A stretch of DNA of 64,000 nucleotides from Moniliophthora roreri (Eukaryota; Basidiomycota; Agaricomycetes; Agaricales; Marasmiaceae). Below, piece by piece: positions 11,662-24,167 of the stretch; the first letter of the stretch is position 1; the number at the start of each line of letters is the position of its first letter. The notes below the pieces were generated by a model, which had not been told where the DNA came from, ran no database searches, and saw only the letters and a program-made list of their open reading frames with translations. The stretch covers positions 62,001-126,000 of the forward strand of contig LATX02000253.1 of assembly GCA_001466705.2 (NCBI GenBank), read 5' to 3'. Position numbers and translations under genes: made by a program.

Positions 11662-14142
11662 ATGCGGAACATCTTCTCCCTTATCGTGACTGCTGCTGTT
11701 CTCTCCTCAGCACAATGTCCTTATGGCAGCGGCTCACCATCATCACTCTCTCGTCGTGCCACCGGTGACGATGGCTTCCTAGATCAGTTCGTCGTTGACG
11801 ACTCTGACTCTTATACTACCACCGACACTGGTACCCCTGTCGACGATACTCACTCCCTCAAAGCCGGTGCCCGAGGTCCCACTCTCCTTGAAGACTTTGT
11901 TCTCCGAACAAAAATAACGCGCTTCGACCACGAGAGAATCCCGGAACGAGCTGGTTTGTTCTTCCCCATTTTTTTCCCTCTCTGATCCGAATACTGAATT
12001 CGTTCCTGTCCTCTCCGTCTTGTAGTGCATGCTCGCGGAGCAGCAGCTCATGGCTACTTTGAATCTTATGGCGACTGGTCCAATCTCACCGCCGCTTCAT
12101 TCCTCAGCCAAGCAGGAAAACAAACCCCGATTTTCCTCCGTTTCTCCACCGTTACTGGATCCCGTGGAAGCTCGGATACAGCTCGCGATGTTCACGGATA
12201 CGCGTTACGGTTTTATACCGATGAAGGAAATTACGGTGCGTTTCTTTCTGCTTTTATTCCCTGCACCACATGCTTCCGTATATTCGCACTCTCCCGACTC
12301 TTTCACAATTCACAGTTCACAACTCCCCGACTCCTCCGCTCCACTCCTTTCCTTATCAGTTAAATCAAAACCTTGACCCTGACATCAATTCATTACTCTA
12401 ATTAGACATTGTCGGCAACAACGTTCCTGTCTTCTTTATCCAAGACGCCATTCAATTCCCGGACCTCATCCACTCCGTTAAACCTCGGGCAGACAACGAG
12501 ATACCTCAGGCCGCAACAGCGCATGATTCCGCCTACGATTTCTTTTCACAAAATCCTTCCACTCTCCACACTCTCCTTTGGGCGCTTTCGGGACATGGAA
12601 TTCCCCGATCATACCGCCATGTTGATGGGTTCGGTGTCCACACCTTCCGCTTCGTGACGAGGCAAGGAGAGAGCAAGCTTATCAAATGGCACTTTAAGAG
12701 TCTCCAAGGCAGAGCGAGTTTGGTTTGGCCAGAGGCTTTGGCATTGGCAGGCCAAAACCCCGATTTCCATCGCCAAGACTTGTTCAACGCTATTGCAGCG
12801 GGACAATACCCCGAATGGGAAGTAGGCGTGCAGATTGTTGATGAAGAGGATGCGCTGGCGTATGGATTCGATATGCTGGATCCGACCAAGATATTGCCAG
12901 AGACGACTGTTCCTGTTACACCATTGGGCAAATTTGTGTTGAATAGGAACCCGTTAAACTACTTTGCAGAGGTCGAGCAAGCTATGGTGTGTATTTCGTT
13001 CTCTTACTTCATCTTTGCCATCAAGCAAGTACTGATGGAAAGCCTTACAGTTCTCTCCAGGTCACGTTGTCCCAGGTATCGACTTCTCCGACGACCCTCT
13101 CCTCCAAGGCCGTCTCTTCTCTTACGTCGACACCCAGCTCAACCGAAACATGGGTTCGCCCAACTTTGAACAAATCCCCATCAACCGTCCTCGTAACGGC
13201 TTCCACAACAACAACCGGGACGGCGCAGGCCAGCAATTCATCAATTCCAACATCAACCCGTACACGTTCAACACTCTCAATAACGGATACCCTAAACCCG
13301 CTAACCAGACTGTCGGAAACGGGTTCTTCAGCGCACCTGCTCGTCGTATCGTAGACGCACAGTACGTTCGCGAAGTATCACCCACATTCATCGACTACTG
13401 GTCCCAACCACGACTATTCTACAACTCCATCTTACCAGAGGAGAGACAGATGGTCATCAACGCCCTTCGATTCGAGTTGTCCCATGTTCAATCACCTGCT
13501 GTCAAAGCCAACTTTGTCAACCAGATCAACAAGATCGATAATGATTTTGCTGTACGCGTTGCATTGGCTATCAACGTCGAAGCTCCTTCCCCTGACCCCC
13601 AATACTACCACGATAACACCACGATCAACTTATCCATATTCAACACCACCCTCCCTACACTCGCCGGATTAAACGTCGGTATTCTCACTACCACATCCAC
13701 CAACTCCTCTTCCTCTCTCGAACAAGCAACCTCCATCGCACAATCCCTAGCAAGCAGTGGCGTCAACGGCCTAGTCATAGCCGAAACCCTTTCTGCTGGT
13801 GTAGACACCACATACATCTCATCCGATGCTGTTCTCTTTGATGGAATCATCGTATGTGACGGTACTGAAGCCCTCTTTTCCGCCTCAGCATCGACTTCTC
13901 CATTATACCCACCTCAAAGACCAATGAATATCGTTCGGGATGCTTATTACTATGGGAAACCCATCGCGGGTATCGGTGCTGCTACACAAGCATTTACGAG
14001 CTTTGCAACGGGTAGTCAGCCAGGTGTGTATATGACCAATTCGACTGATGGAGATTTGAGTGGGTGGATGGGTCAGTTTGAAGATGGGTTGAGGCAGTTC
14101 AAGTTTTTGGATAGGTTCCCAATGGATGAAGGTTCGCAGTGA
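11662..14142 (+). CDS. Secreted large-subunit catalase
   Basis: Four exons (11662-11953, 12026-12235, 12406-12986, 13051-14142) give 724 aa, the normal size for large-subunit heme catalases, which dismutate hydrogen peroxide to water and oxygen. The N terminus [17 protein letters not shown] is a signal peptide, pointing to an extracellular enzyme. Active-site features are present: essential His in [12 protein letters not shown], distal Asn in [30 protein letters not shown], and the heme-ligand Tyr in RLFSYVDTQ. After about residue 560 comes the flavodoxin/DJ-1-like C-terminal domain typical of this class ([38 protein letters not shown]). An upstream TTG in the same frame is not used as the start; ATG 11662 follows a TATA box. 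The 170 nt second intron is long for this window but restores EGNYDIVGNN. It converges with the carboxypeptidase gene on the other strand. Confidence 0.96.
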
Positions 14143-14610
14143 GGTGGATTAATTTTTATCTCTCGGTCTTAATTATTATGCTATATATATCATTTTTAAA
14201 TACACGCTCTTTTGTGATCTTTATTTTTGACTCATTACGAATAAACTGCGTAGCTTTTCTTGTGACTCTCGGAGTTCTGCACTGAGACTTTGATTCTTGA
14301 TTCATCGAGCGCATGTTGAAAATATGCGATCCATCGCATATGTCCCTTTCCTGGTATAGTACCCTGAGCTAACATAAGTTGGTTGGTTGGAGATGGAGAA
14401 CATGACTCCTTGGAGTTTTCTCCGAGGACTGGAAGCAAAAGAAGGCGGTTGCTGATATCTCTACTGGCAACGAAAGAATCATTTTGTTCCATGAAATAGA
14501 TTTACAGTTTGTCGGAAGTAATACACCCATCTAAATGTCTAATAAAGGAACGACTAATCCTAAATATAGGAAAGATCTAAAGTAATGCTGTAGGGTATCG
14601 AAGGCTCCAA
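14143..14610. other. Convergent intergenic spacer
   Basis: Lies between the 3' ends of the catalase and carboxypeptidase genes. AT-rich stretches just after 14,142 are suitable 3' UTR sequence. No gene is seen. Confidence 0.6.
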
Positions 14611-16969
14611 TCATAAGGACATAAATGCTCCGACGCTTACAAGAAGCGCTGATAGCCAACTAGCATACGAAAGCCTGCGAGCACCGTTCGAAGAACTAGG
14701 CCCGGGCTCCCCAGAGCTGGGGCCTGGGTCACCATCGTCCGTGGAAGCAGAAACTGAATGGAGAGTCTCGTTCTTGATGAACTGGGCAAATATCTCCAAC
14801 GCTGTCTTGGGTTGGTAAGCTGGCTGTTAGTGCCCGAGTTTGCCGTGAGGGCGTTGCAGAGGGCGCCACATAAATATCAAAAGGTTGAAATGTTGAATGG
14901 GGAAATCGACAAGGGGACAGAATCCGTCGATGAGTTCACAAACGGAGATAATAATTAGTAATCGAGAACGTACCAATGCGTGCCCTGCCCCAAATACGCG
15001 TCTACGGGGATAGATAACGTTCAATAAGTAAACGTGGAAAGGTCCCTCGGTGATTGATTGGCAGCTTACGCAAACTGGAAGTTATCAACCACTTTATAAC
15101 TCGCCACTGGTTCTCCGTCGATGGTCATATTGGTGAATGGAGTATCTCGTAAGGTCTTGTTACCATACCACTCCATCGCGATCATGGATTCGTGGACGCC
15201 GAGCCAGTTTGCTCTGTGTAGGTGAAGACGTCAGCATAGAAGACCCAAGGGGGAAATGCGGTCGATGGAATACATACTTCATATCCGCATCTCCGACCTA
15301 GATCGAGAACTATGAGCATTAATTCAGTGTGAATAGAAAGGAACGTACCCAGATCAAGATAGGTAGCTTACTCTCCGCCAGCGTTGCAAGGGGCGGCAAG
15401 AACGATCTTCCGGTCTGCATAAATAAGGATAGTAAGCTATCACACCGAGAAACCCGACTGCAGAAGGTCTACTTACTTCGCCAGACTGAGCAAATCTAAA
15501 TTTGACACTCGAGTCACACTGATCAAAGGTCCCTTTCTTATTCCCGTTTAGCGACACACCAAGCTTGTCTTGGATATCAGGAAGTCTGATGAATGTCGCA
15601 TAATCAGTCGAGGGACCCTCGTCGTCGTCGTCATCAGAATCTTCTGGAGATGTGCTGGAGGCGTCTACGCGGAGGTCATCGGGGTTGCGTGTGCCGACGG
15701 CAGGTAGGAAGACGCCGTAAGTCTAGTAGATGGAGAAAGTGGTGAGCTCGTGAGAGGAGACAATGAAAAGAGATGATTGCGAAAATACCGACATCCAGGT
15801 GGTAGGAATATGAAATATAAATGAGGGAAAGAGACGCTCACGCAATTCACTACAGCATCCCTACAAATCCCATCAGCTTTGCTACTCTTCTCTAAGCTAT
15901 AGCACTCTCCGATCTGCCCTTTACAGCTATTCTCGAATGCCTCCTCAATGCTATCGATGACACTGGCGTTCTGTAGAGGCCCGTAACCGGGTGCATCGCG
16001 TGCAAAGTCTACTGTGGTCTGGAATTGAATAAGAGGATCGTGTTTTCCGCTAGTAACGCAGGTATTAGCACACAAAAGCAGGAATGAACAGAAACAGCTA
16101 CATACTTGTTTATCATCAAGCCTGACACAACCACCTTCTGCCCTATCAGCTCTCCACTATCGATTAACTTGTTCTGTTCATTGAAGTAGTTGATGAACAC
16201 AGGTCCGAATCGAGCACCATAGGATTCGGTGGCAAGGATGAACTGTCTTGATCTGAACTTGCCAAAGGTTGGGCTTATCCAAAAGGATTGGAGAGTCTGC
16301 CAAACAAACTTGGCGGCATCATCTGTGTTGTCAATCTCTTCACCGACAGAAAAGCCAGCGCCGAAGGGTTGGTCTAGGTAGAGCACTGTGAAGGATTCTC
16401 AGTCAGTAAATGACCCGAATGGAAGAAACGGGGGGCGCGCGCACTGTTGCTGACGTTGTTCCAGCTGTATGGGTTGAAGTGGGTCGTGTTCTTATCCGTA
16501 CTGACTGTGCAGGGGCCATTTTCATTAAACAACCCTATAGAGGAGCTACAACCTTCATAGGATCGTTAGCCGGGCATGGCAGCATCAAGGATGTGAGTAA
16601 CCTGGTCCTCCGTTGAGCCTGCAGAGCAAAATGTGACTGGATGCGGATTCTTCGAGAGGATAAGGCGTACCAAAGGGTAATCGGTGCAGTTTCAGGTGAA
16701 TGACGTGCTTCAAACATCCAGAACCACTGGAATATAGTCATAATCAGCTGCTGCAATCGAATGATCATCAGACAACGCACCATAGAATTCTTCTCGCCCA
16801 TATTCACATATCCCGAATACTGACGCACTTCATCAACCGTTTCGCAGATTCCAGAGTTCGCAATAAATGTCAGATTTCCCTCTGTGAGATATGCCAATGT
16901 TGTCGACGCATTCCACAGAGAGAGTAATACAAGAAACGTGCATATCCGCTGCAGGACAGAGGGTAGCAT
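14611..16969 (-). CDS. Serine carboxypeptidase (peptidase S10) with GPI-type C terminus
   Basis: Twelve exons on the minus strand: 16781-16969, 16671-16726, 16602-16618, 16445-16552, 16106-16385, 15842-16049, 15477-15722, 15349-15414, 15278-15297, 15070-15213, 14974-15001, 14611-14823. Together they encode 524 aa. Two exons are tiny (17 and 20 nt). S10 signatures follow in order: signal peptide, WFWMFEARHSPETAP, WLNGGPGCSS, SNMLYLDQPFGAGFS, catalytic Ser in ATESYGARFGP (usually GESYGG), catalytic Asp in LIWVGDADMKANWLGVHE, and catalytic His in GAGHALPAYQP. These exopeptidases remove C-terminal residues. Unusual features are an acidic D-run insert (EDSDDDDDEG) around residue 330 and a Ser/Gly/Pro linker ending in SSSNGARR plus a hydrophobic tail (LSALLVSVGAFMSL). 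That tail looks like a GPI attachment signal, so the enzyme may be held at the wall or membrane. It appears intact. Confidence 0.93.
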
Positions 16970-17356
16970 GAAAGAGCGAGATCAGGGATAAAGGAAAGAC
17001 GAAGTGAAGGAAGGGGTATGGAACAAAGAAGATTGGATAGGGACGTGCGCAGCTTGATATCGTGGGATGCGTGGGATCATTCTTCGCTATTGTGGCAGGA
17101 TTGTCGTGAATGGATAGCTTTTTTGCGCCCGGCAGCAACATCCGATAAGTAGCCGGTAGAACATGATTGGCTCGCCTATATACTGTACTTATACGTGTGG
17201 AGCTGATCGGAATCGTCGGATTTACGCTCCAAGGATGCTTGGGTATGGTGCTTCGACTCCAGTGGTTACTTTCCGCTATTCTTCCGTTTGCTCTTCTACG
17301 ATGGAGCTGAAAACTGTTGACGATGATAAGAGTGTGCATCCACAAGGTGTAGACAC

Positions 17357-17522
17357 TGGAGAGGGCCGGGTGGTCTGGCTATCGCGATGCCGAAGACGAT
17401 GCTGCTGGTTCGGGATGAGCTAACTACGTACACGGAAATGTAGACTACGCGCCAGAAGCTCATGCCAGACACTGCCAAACAGGCCTGGAACCTCCGCTCC
17501 GTGCCCCGGTCCCCCTACTACA
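17357..17522 (+). mobile_element. Copy 1 of a 165-168 bp TG...CA element (solo-LTR-like)
   Basis: Begins TGGAGAGGGCC and ends CCCCCTACTACA. It is flanked by a direct 4 bp target duplication, ACAC (17353-17356 and 17523-17526). Nearly identical copies lie at 51048-51215, 54432-54596 and, inverted, 54698-54864. TG...CA termini with short target duplications are the signature of LTRs, so this may be a solo LTR of a very small retroelement. The ends are also imperfect inverted repeats, so a MITE is possible. No coding capacity. It lies about 390 bp upstream of the carboxypeptidase start. Confidence 0.8.
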
Positions 17523-17526
17523 ACAC

Positions 17527-20500
17527 GTTGAATTGCATGGCGATACAATCTCTATACAAGCAAAACCCATCATCGTGATGGCGGCCGCTAAGCAACTCTA
17601 GCGAAATTCACGTACATCTGCCCTTCGCGGCACTAATTATATCTTGCCGATTAAAACCTCCATTTCAAGTGGGAAGAGCAAGACGAAGAGACCAGCAAGA
17701 GGCGTACGTCAATCTGTTGCATATGGTCCACAGATACGAGACAAAATAGAATACGGTACCATTAGCAAGACACGCTCTTGTGGAGTTTTGCAAGAGAGCC
17801 CAATTTATGGCCTGTGTCAAGAATACTTGCTCCAGTTTCGTGATACTTGCTTCAACCGAGGCTAAAAGCGTTCCGTCTCATTGTGGCGATAGGAGCGACT
17901 TCGGGTCCCGATAATAGAGCGCACTGTGGAGTCTGAAATACAGTAAACGTGCAGTAACGTTATGTGAAACGGACAAGTCGTACCCTATTCTAGTCGTTCC
18001 ACTTTCCTAGAGGGTATCACCTAGACGTGTAAGGACGCTATTGAGCATACGGGTTGGGTGAGCAAGTCCGAACTCGACGTACCAATTTCGATTTCGCGAT
18101 TTCACCATTTACTCCGCGATCTCCATGCGCATTTGAGGATTTACACCGGCAAGCACAAGGGTACTAAATTTGATCGTTGTGGCAACTCATGGGCGCCATC
18201 CTCTACTGCGTCTTCCTAATCTGAGAAACGTATCCTAAAAGTTAATTAGCCGCCACTCTGACAGGAAGCTACCGTGAACTTACCTTCTCGTCGCTCCACA
18301 GAAAGCCATGGTATTCGACAACTTGATTCGTAACCCAGAATGGACACAGAGTCACTTTGAAGGTAACAGCATCTCTGTAAATAGGGATTTGATAGCACAG
18401 AAATGTTGAATCCGAAAGTACGAAGAGCATAGCTGCTCCTTGCAATTTTGAGCAATGAAATGTCCTCCCACACCAGCTCCCGGTTCGCTGATGCGTGTTC
18501 ATAGAGCCTGGGAAGCATTAAGGGCCTTATAATGGAAGAAATGAATCTAGATTGACATACCTTATTTGCGCGACCAGCGCTACAAGGCTACTGGTTCCCT
18601 TCGCATGTCCCGCTGAAACATCCAAGCATGTTATTATACTCCTCTAGTGCCTCGAGAGCCCAACAGGCGGACGCATGGGAGGCGGCAGGCCGTCAAACTT
18701 GAAGGTCCGGTCACCTTCACCGCCAGGATAATCCTGAGCCGCAAGATCCACAAATTCATTTTCCCAAGCACTGGATCGTTCTCATAGACCTAAAGAGCAA
18801 TGAGCACCCGGTTTTTTGACAAGAAGGTAAAATGAACATACCCTGTCCTCGTCATTCCTCACTGACGAAGCTACGGAAGCCGCGGTATCTATCAATTCTT
18901 TCTAGAGTCCTATAAGACTTTGGCAGCGAGCTGAGTAACTCTCAAAGCAGCTCTACAAGCCCATCCGCTGGCCGGTGAGAGGTGGTAAGGTGCCGAACAC
19001 GGAGGCAGGCCCACGAGCAGTCGGGGCTGCGCTTTGATAGCCTTTGTCCCGCCTGACTTCTTTCTCGCATCCTGCGAGAGTAGAGACTCGCAAGGGCCAC
19101 CTGAGCGACGTTGAGACTCCAATAGTAACATGAATGACGAGGTGAGGGTACCTTCCCACCGTCGTTGACTCCATGGCGCCCAGCAGGTTTCGAGGAGAGG
19201 CCTAACCCCTAAGTCACCTGCACGCCACTGAGAGGTAAGGTGCGGGAGGCGAAGGGGAGGTTGCAGGACCCAGAGTTGTGGTGTCGTGTTCGTGTTCAGC
19301 AGCCGAGAAGTGTGTACGATGAATCATATTCGATCCCGCTGCTGCCATTAAGCCTACTGGGACGATATACGGGGTGTGAGGGAGAGGTCGTGGAAGTATA
19401 GGATATAACTTGTCTGCTTCCGAATACCTGGACACCATTGAGTACTTTTCGATAAAGAAGCGAACTATACGTGCCCTCGATTGCAGCGGCTGGGCTCTCG
19501 CTGTTGTTTGATCCAAAGCTAGAGATACTTTGAAGGCCAAGAGCATTGGACAGAGTGATATGATCTACGTTTCAAGGTGAGGATACCATCTGCGTAGAAA
19601 TGTTAGCAAAAGAACAAAAATGAGGCACTGAGTGAACCACGAGCTTACTTAGGTATCTTCAACCTGCAGAACAGTATCGGGCGCACTTAGAACGGTATAC
19701 TCAGCCCACAAGGGCCAATGAGAACGTACCCTTGCTTGCTTAGTCTTCGTTCCTGATCTCGGTATTGACCGTCTCTTCGCGAGACTCCGAGAGTCAATGA
19801 GGTACAAACGACGCTTGCCAGCCAGAGAAAGTTGGGAAGGGGAGCATCAGGTACACAATAACGAGCCAGCGGCAAGACTTTGCAAGCCAACCACATCAGC
19901 TCGAGCTCTATCGTTCCGATATAGCTTTGCATTGGAGAATATCACTAAAATCAGCAAGAGATGAATATATAGGGAGACATGACAATCGCAGGGGTGAGCC
20001 CGACGCGACCGGTGTGTTGAGGTTTCAACACCTTCAGTGTTCACGATGAAGCCCCGCTGGAATAATATCTGAGTAAACAAATGATTAGCATAGCGATTAT
20101 CGCGCACTTGGAACGGACCTAAGAAACAAATATGGACCCTGATCCTGTAGAACCAGCATTCGGCACTCCCTCTGATCTCGATCTCTCTCCCCTTCCGCCT
20201 TCACGGACCTTCTACAATCCCGACATCTAAGTCCCAAACGTTTCTGCCTGGGCATGAGGCAGTTCAAAGGGCAGTCACAAATATCCCGTTTTACGCAGAT
20301 TCGTCCGCTGATAGCGGATGTACCCACAAACGTCACCATCGAATCTGATGCAGAAACTGTCGCTTGCGGGTACCCGGAAGCATGGAGAATACGGGTTAAG
20401 AAGGTGCGACTGGTTTCCTGAAATGCATGGCTATCGTAAGGCGGACGGGTGCATCGACGGCTCGAACAGCATTATTAGTCAAGGGTGAGTACCCATTCAT

Positions 20501-21914
20501 CAAAACGGGATGAGCTCACTGAGGGCCCATGACATCCAATGTCCTTCGTGTCCTCTCAAAGCCCGTAGCTGTAGATCATCTAACCAGGTGTGAAGTTTGT
20601 TAATATATCAAAGCTACCAAAGCAAAGCTGAACCTAATCTACAACCAGTCAACATTGAACAAGTTTTCTTCTGGGCGAAACAAGAGAAACCGACCTACCC
20701 ATGACATTTGCGCAGCCACGATATCCACTTGGTTCTCCAAAATCATTATAACCGGCCTTCACGATACTCCTTCTGACTTTGGGTTGTCGGTCTTAATAAG
20801 GGCAGTGGACAGAACAAGGTTGAGACCGATGCTGACCGAGAATGAAATTAGTCTGTGGCTGTGCAGCCACGTGACGTGATAAATTAATAATCTTAATGAT
20901 CTTATCTCTTCTCTTTCCCTTCTACCTCCGCTTTGACGTACGCGAGCCTCTTTCGTATCGCAGTCTAACCACCTCCCTTATTGCAAACACCTCAAGCTTT
21001 CGTGCTGGGTAAGGTAACTATTTTTAGCGGATCACCCGGTAGGGCAGATGATACATCCTTACAGAAGACGCACCATACTAGACTTGGATTCGCTAAGCTC
21101 CAAGAAGAAGCCGAGACGGCGCTAACCTGCAACTACTACGTTCGAAGAGTCTATTGAAGAGGCCTCACTGCTTCATCCTGTACTCTAACGATCATGACAC
21201 ACCTCTGGCGTCTATCGCCATAGATCCTACCCGACCGCGAGTCTCTTTATCAGAACGAAATGGGCCGCTCTCAGAGATCCGTCGCAATGCTTTTATCAAC
21301 CTAAGATTGGCTTAATGCGACTGCACATGTACCTCGTCTCTCTTCACAATGATATCTTCCCTCTTGGTCAACGTAGAATCTGCATCGACTTTGGGTCCTC
21401 CTTCACTCGACGCAACAATCCAATCGAACGTAGGCCGTACTTTCCCCACAAGCCTGAGGATACCGGACTACAACCAGAATATGGATGAGTACGAAACTGG
21501 TTTAAAAGGCTTATGAAATCACATTTCACTCGATCCCGAAGCCGAGCCAGCCCATTTTTATTTGTAGGTCTCATCAGCGGCGCGCCAGGGGATCCATTGG
21601 AAGGCGTCGCTTAAGGTAAGACATTCTCGAACCATGCTCTGCCCTCTGCTTAGCAGCGACTGTTATGAAGCTGCTAGGGAAAGAGTCCGAAGACTCTGGC
21701 TCAACTGGAGGAGTGAAAAGACATCCCTGACCTCTTTAAGTGCACCAGGAGGGTTTATGAATCATCGAAAGGTATATATATCACTTTCTCAGCACTTGTG
21801 CCTCTCACCTTTGTACCTAGGCTTGCACATACGAGCATACCGAGTAACCGAATGAAACGAATAAATACAAAATATTCCTTCTAATCGATAATCTTGTCAA
21901 TACTCGCATAGTCA
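17527..21914. other. Gene-poor stretch
   Basis: Only short frames without recognisable domains. A minus-strand frame near 18,270-18,500 and hydrophobic frames near 19,690-19,930 look slightly protein-like, but I could not join them into a spliced gene. Nothing else is supported. Confidence 0.4.
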
Positions 21915-24167
21915 TCATTCATCATTCGCCCGTGATTTTGGTGAGGACTCTATTCTCGCGCTACTCGTGTGGGATGCCCTTTTCTTTTCCTTCATGCGAC
22001 GATTTTGAAACCAAACCTGAAGTAGATTAAGTATGGCATAACAATGACAGGTGAAGTCCTACCTGGATTGACTTTTCAGGTAGAGAAAGCTGGGCAGCTA
22101 GTTCTTTCCTCCTAGCGAGATTGGGTTTATGATCCTGTTCAAATGCACGCTCAAGGGGCTTCAACTGTGCACTTGGATTTCTGAGTTTCCGTCGTCTCTG
22201 GTGGCTATGATAGGTCCGTTTGTTGATGTCTTTGGGGCCATCGAAAGTAACCGGAGATATCTGCTCCGACACAGTGGGAATATCTCCTGTTACTTCAGGA
22301 TTTCCCCACAGATCCGGGAAAAGGAACGGCAGCGGCGGCAACGGGGGACCAGTTGACGAAGACGTACTATCTGTTGTTGATTCATTATCGTAGAGATCCA
22401 TCCGTGGCCAATAATCGAAGGGAGAGAAGGAGAAAGATGATGGTATCGAACGGTCGAGTGTGAATGCGTCTTCGTTATCCTCATCTCTACCATGTGTTGA
22501 CTCATCTGACCCTGCCCAAAGTGGAGCCAAGGCAGCGGCGCCTATCTCCAATCGAACTATGCTGTCCAAACAAGCCGAAGTTCGACACTCTATATTGCGA
22601 TCCTCTTTATTCACTTCACTTTTAGTTTGGATGGCTTCGGTGTACACAACATCTGTTCAGCCCGTCAATCTTCGCCGATCGAGTACTTTGACTTCGGCTC
22701 GCACCTTCGTCAACCACAAATTTGCAGCGGGATAGTAGTTGTCGAATAAAGTTGCTTCCGTCAGATACTGACGAATCTGAGGCACACCAGTCGTCATCAT
22801 GGGAAATGGCAATATGGACGGATTCCGAGCCATGATATGCGGCGCTGACATCGAACATCAAGTTGTTTATCACGTCGCAAGGATGGTACAGCTGAAACAG
22901 ACAGGTTCAGCCAGAGTGGGATTCGGAAGAACTTTCCTCACTGAAGGTCTTTCCCAAGTCGTCCTGTCATCCAGCTCCAATGATTCTTCGTCAGACGTCG
23001 ACGACAATTCACAGCTTCCACTGTCCTGAGGTTTGGTACCCCCGCCCATCGAAGATCCAGAGGCATAACTTGGGGTGTGTGGATGGAATTCCATAGCATA
23101 GTTAGTTGAGAGGCCACTTGCAATCAATGATCCGATATCCAAAATGCTCTCTGCCTTAGCACGACTTCCTGTGATATCCCGCACCTTGACGCTTGACTTC
23201 TTTCTCCTCTTCGACACCTTGAAACCCCGCAGAAAAACACACTGATTCTGACAATACGGTCCTTCCCAACTAGAATCATCCGCATCCGGGTGGCATCTCG
23301 TATTACACCGTCCATCGAATCCCCAGCTATACATATTTCCCGTTTGACTTTCATTGCTTTGGGCAGTGTTGAAGGGTATTATCACCAGTTTTCTTGTTGG
23401 TTGTGGGCTGAAAAATGACGCAATACCCCAAGCCGAACATTTCTCGCACCCCGTCACCATATACAGTGACGGGTCCCTATCACGCGGAAATTCTCTGCCT
23501 CGAAGTTCTTCGGCATATCGAAACCACTCCTTCGCATTCATCCGAGCATAATTACGGAATTTGCTCTGGTTTTCAAGGATATAGAGGGTGCTGCCCTCCG
23601 GAAGGGCTAGAATTGCACCATGCTCGTCTGATGAAATGAATTCGTACGATTCCCGGTATCTTCGCGTGCGATACAGAACTTTTAGTACCTGACAATCAAA
23701 GAATAATGGATCGAGTTACTCACCTGGAATCCAGGTCGTCCTCTGTTACTTTTTCCTTCATGAGCGTATTCCTTGGTCCAACTAGATGGCTATTGTTTGT
23801 CCGGTGCCTTGAGACGTGAGTAATTGCTAGTTCCTCCCTTGGAATTGGAACAAAACCATTCGGTACTCCCCAGCAATTAATAGGATGGTCTGCTGGATAC
23901 GTGACATTGAATAAGAAGTCAAACGGTCTGTCGTGGTGAACAAGGCCGACGTCCCCGATCCTGACTCCTGCGTTAACGTACTGTCGTGGAAGTCGAGAGT
24001 TTGGCTGGGGCGACCAAAGTGGATATCCTTGTTTCTCTTGGAATAACAGCAGCGAATAACGAAGGCTACCAGGAAGGGATGGATCGCAGGAACAAGGGAT
24101 AGCATGGGGACGATGTGTGAGGGGTAGTAAGTCTCTCGTCGGAGGTTCTATGTGCAGAGCTGCTCAT
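21915..24167 (-). CDS. Unnamed basidiomycete domain fused to a C-terminal homeodomain
   Basis: Six exons (24112-24167, 23724-24065, 22942-23659, 22705-22891, 22063-22652, 21915-22016) sum to 1995 nt, 664 aa. Residues ~20-400 show a pattern I recall from many unannotated agaricomycete proteins: [60 protein letters not shown], then [17 protein letters not shown] and DVVYTEA. The 22653-22704 intron joins this directly, in phase, to a frame that has no ATG of its own near its start. That frame encodes a Ser/Pro-rich linker and a typical 60-residue homeodomain ([19 protein letters not shown] through [14 protein letters not shown]), with Trp, Phe, Asn and Arg of helix 3 intact. It should therefore bind DNA. 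The homeodomain lacks the three-residue TALE loop. The first exon is uncertain: it needs a 46 nt intron with a weak GTCCCC donor. Confidence 0.78.

Noticed and set aside
22027..22647. Stand-alone homeodomain gene starting at 22,647
   Set aside because: The apparent start is a GTG codon. An in-phase intron links the frame to the upstream domain, so I annotate one fused gene.
23790..23815. 26 nt intron in the homeodomain-fusion gene
   Set aside because: Too short for an intron. Reading straight through gives a better continuation ([18 protein letters not shown]) and a normal 64 nt intron downstream.
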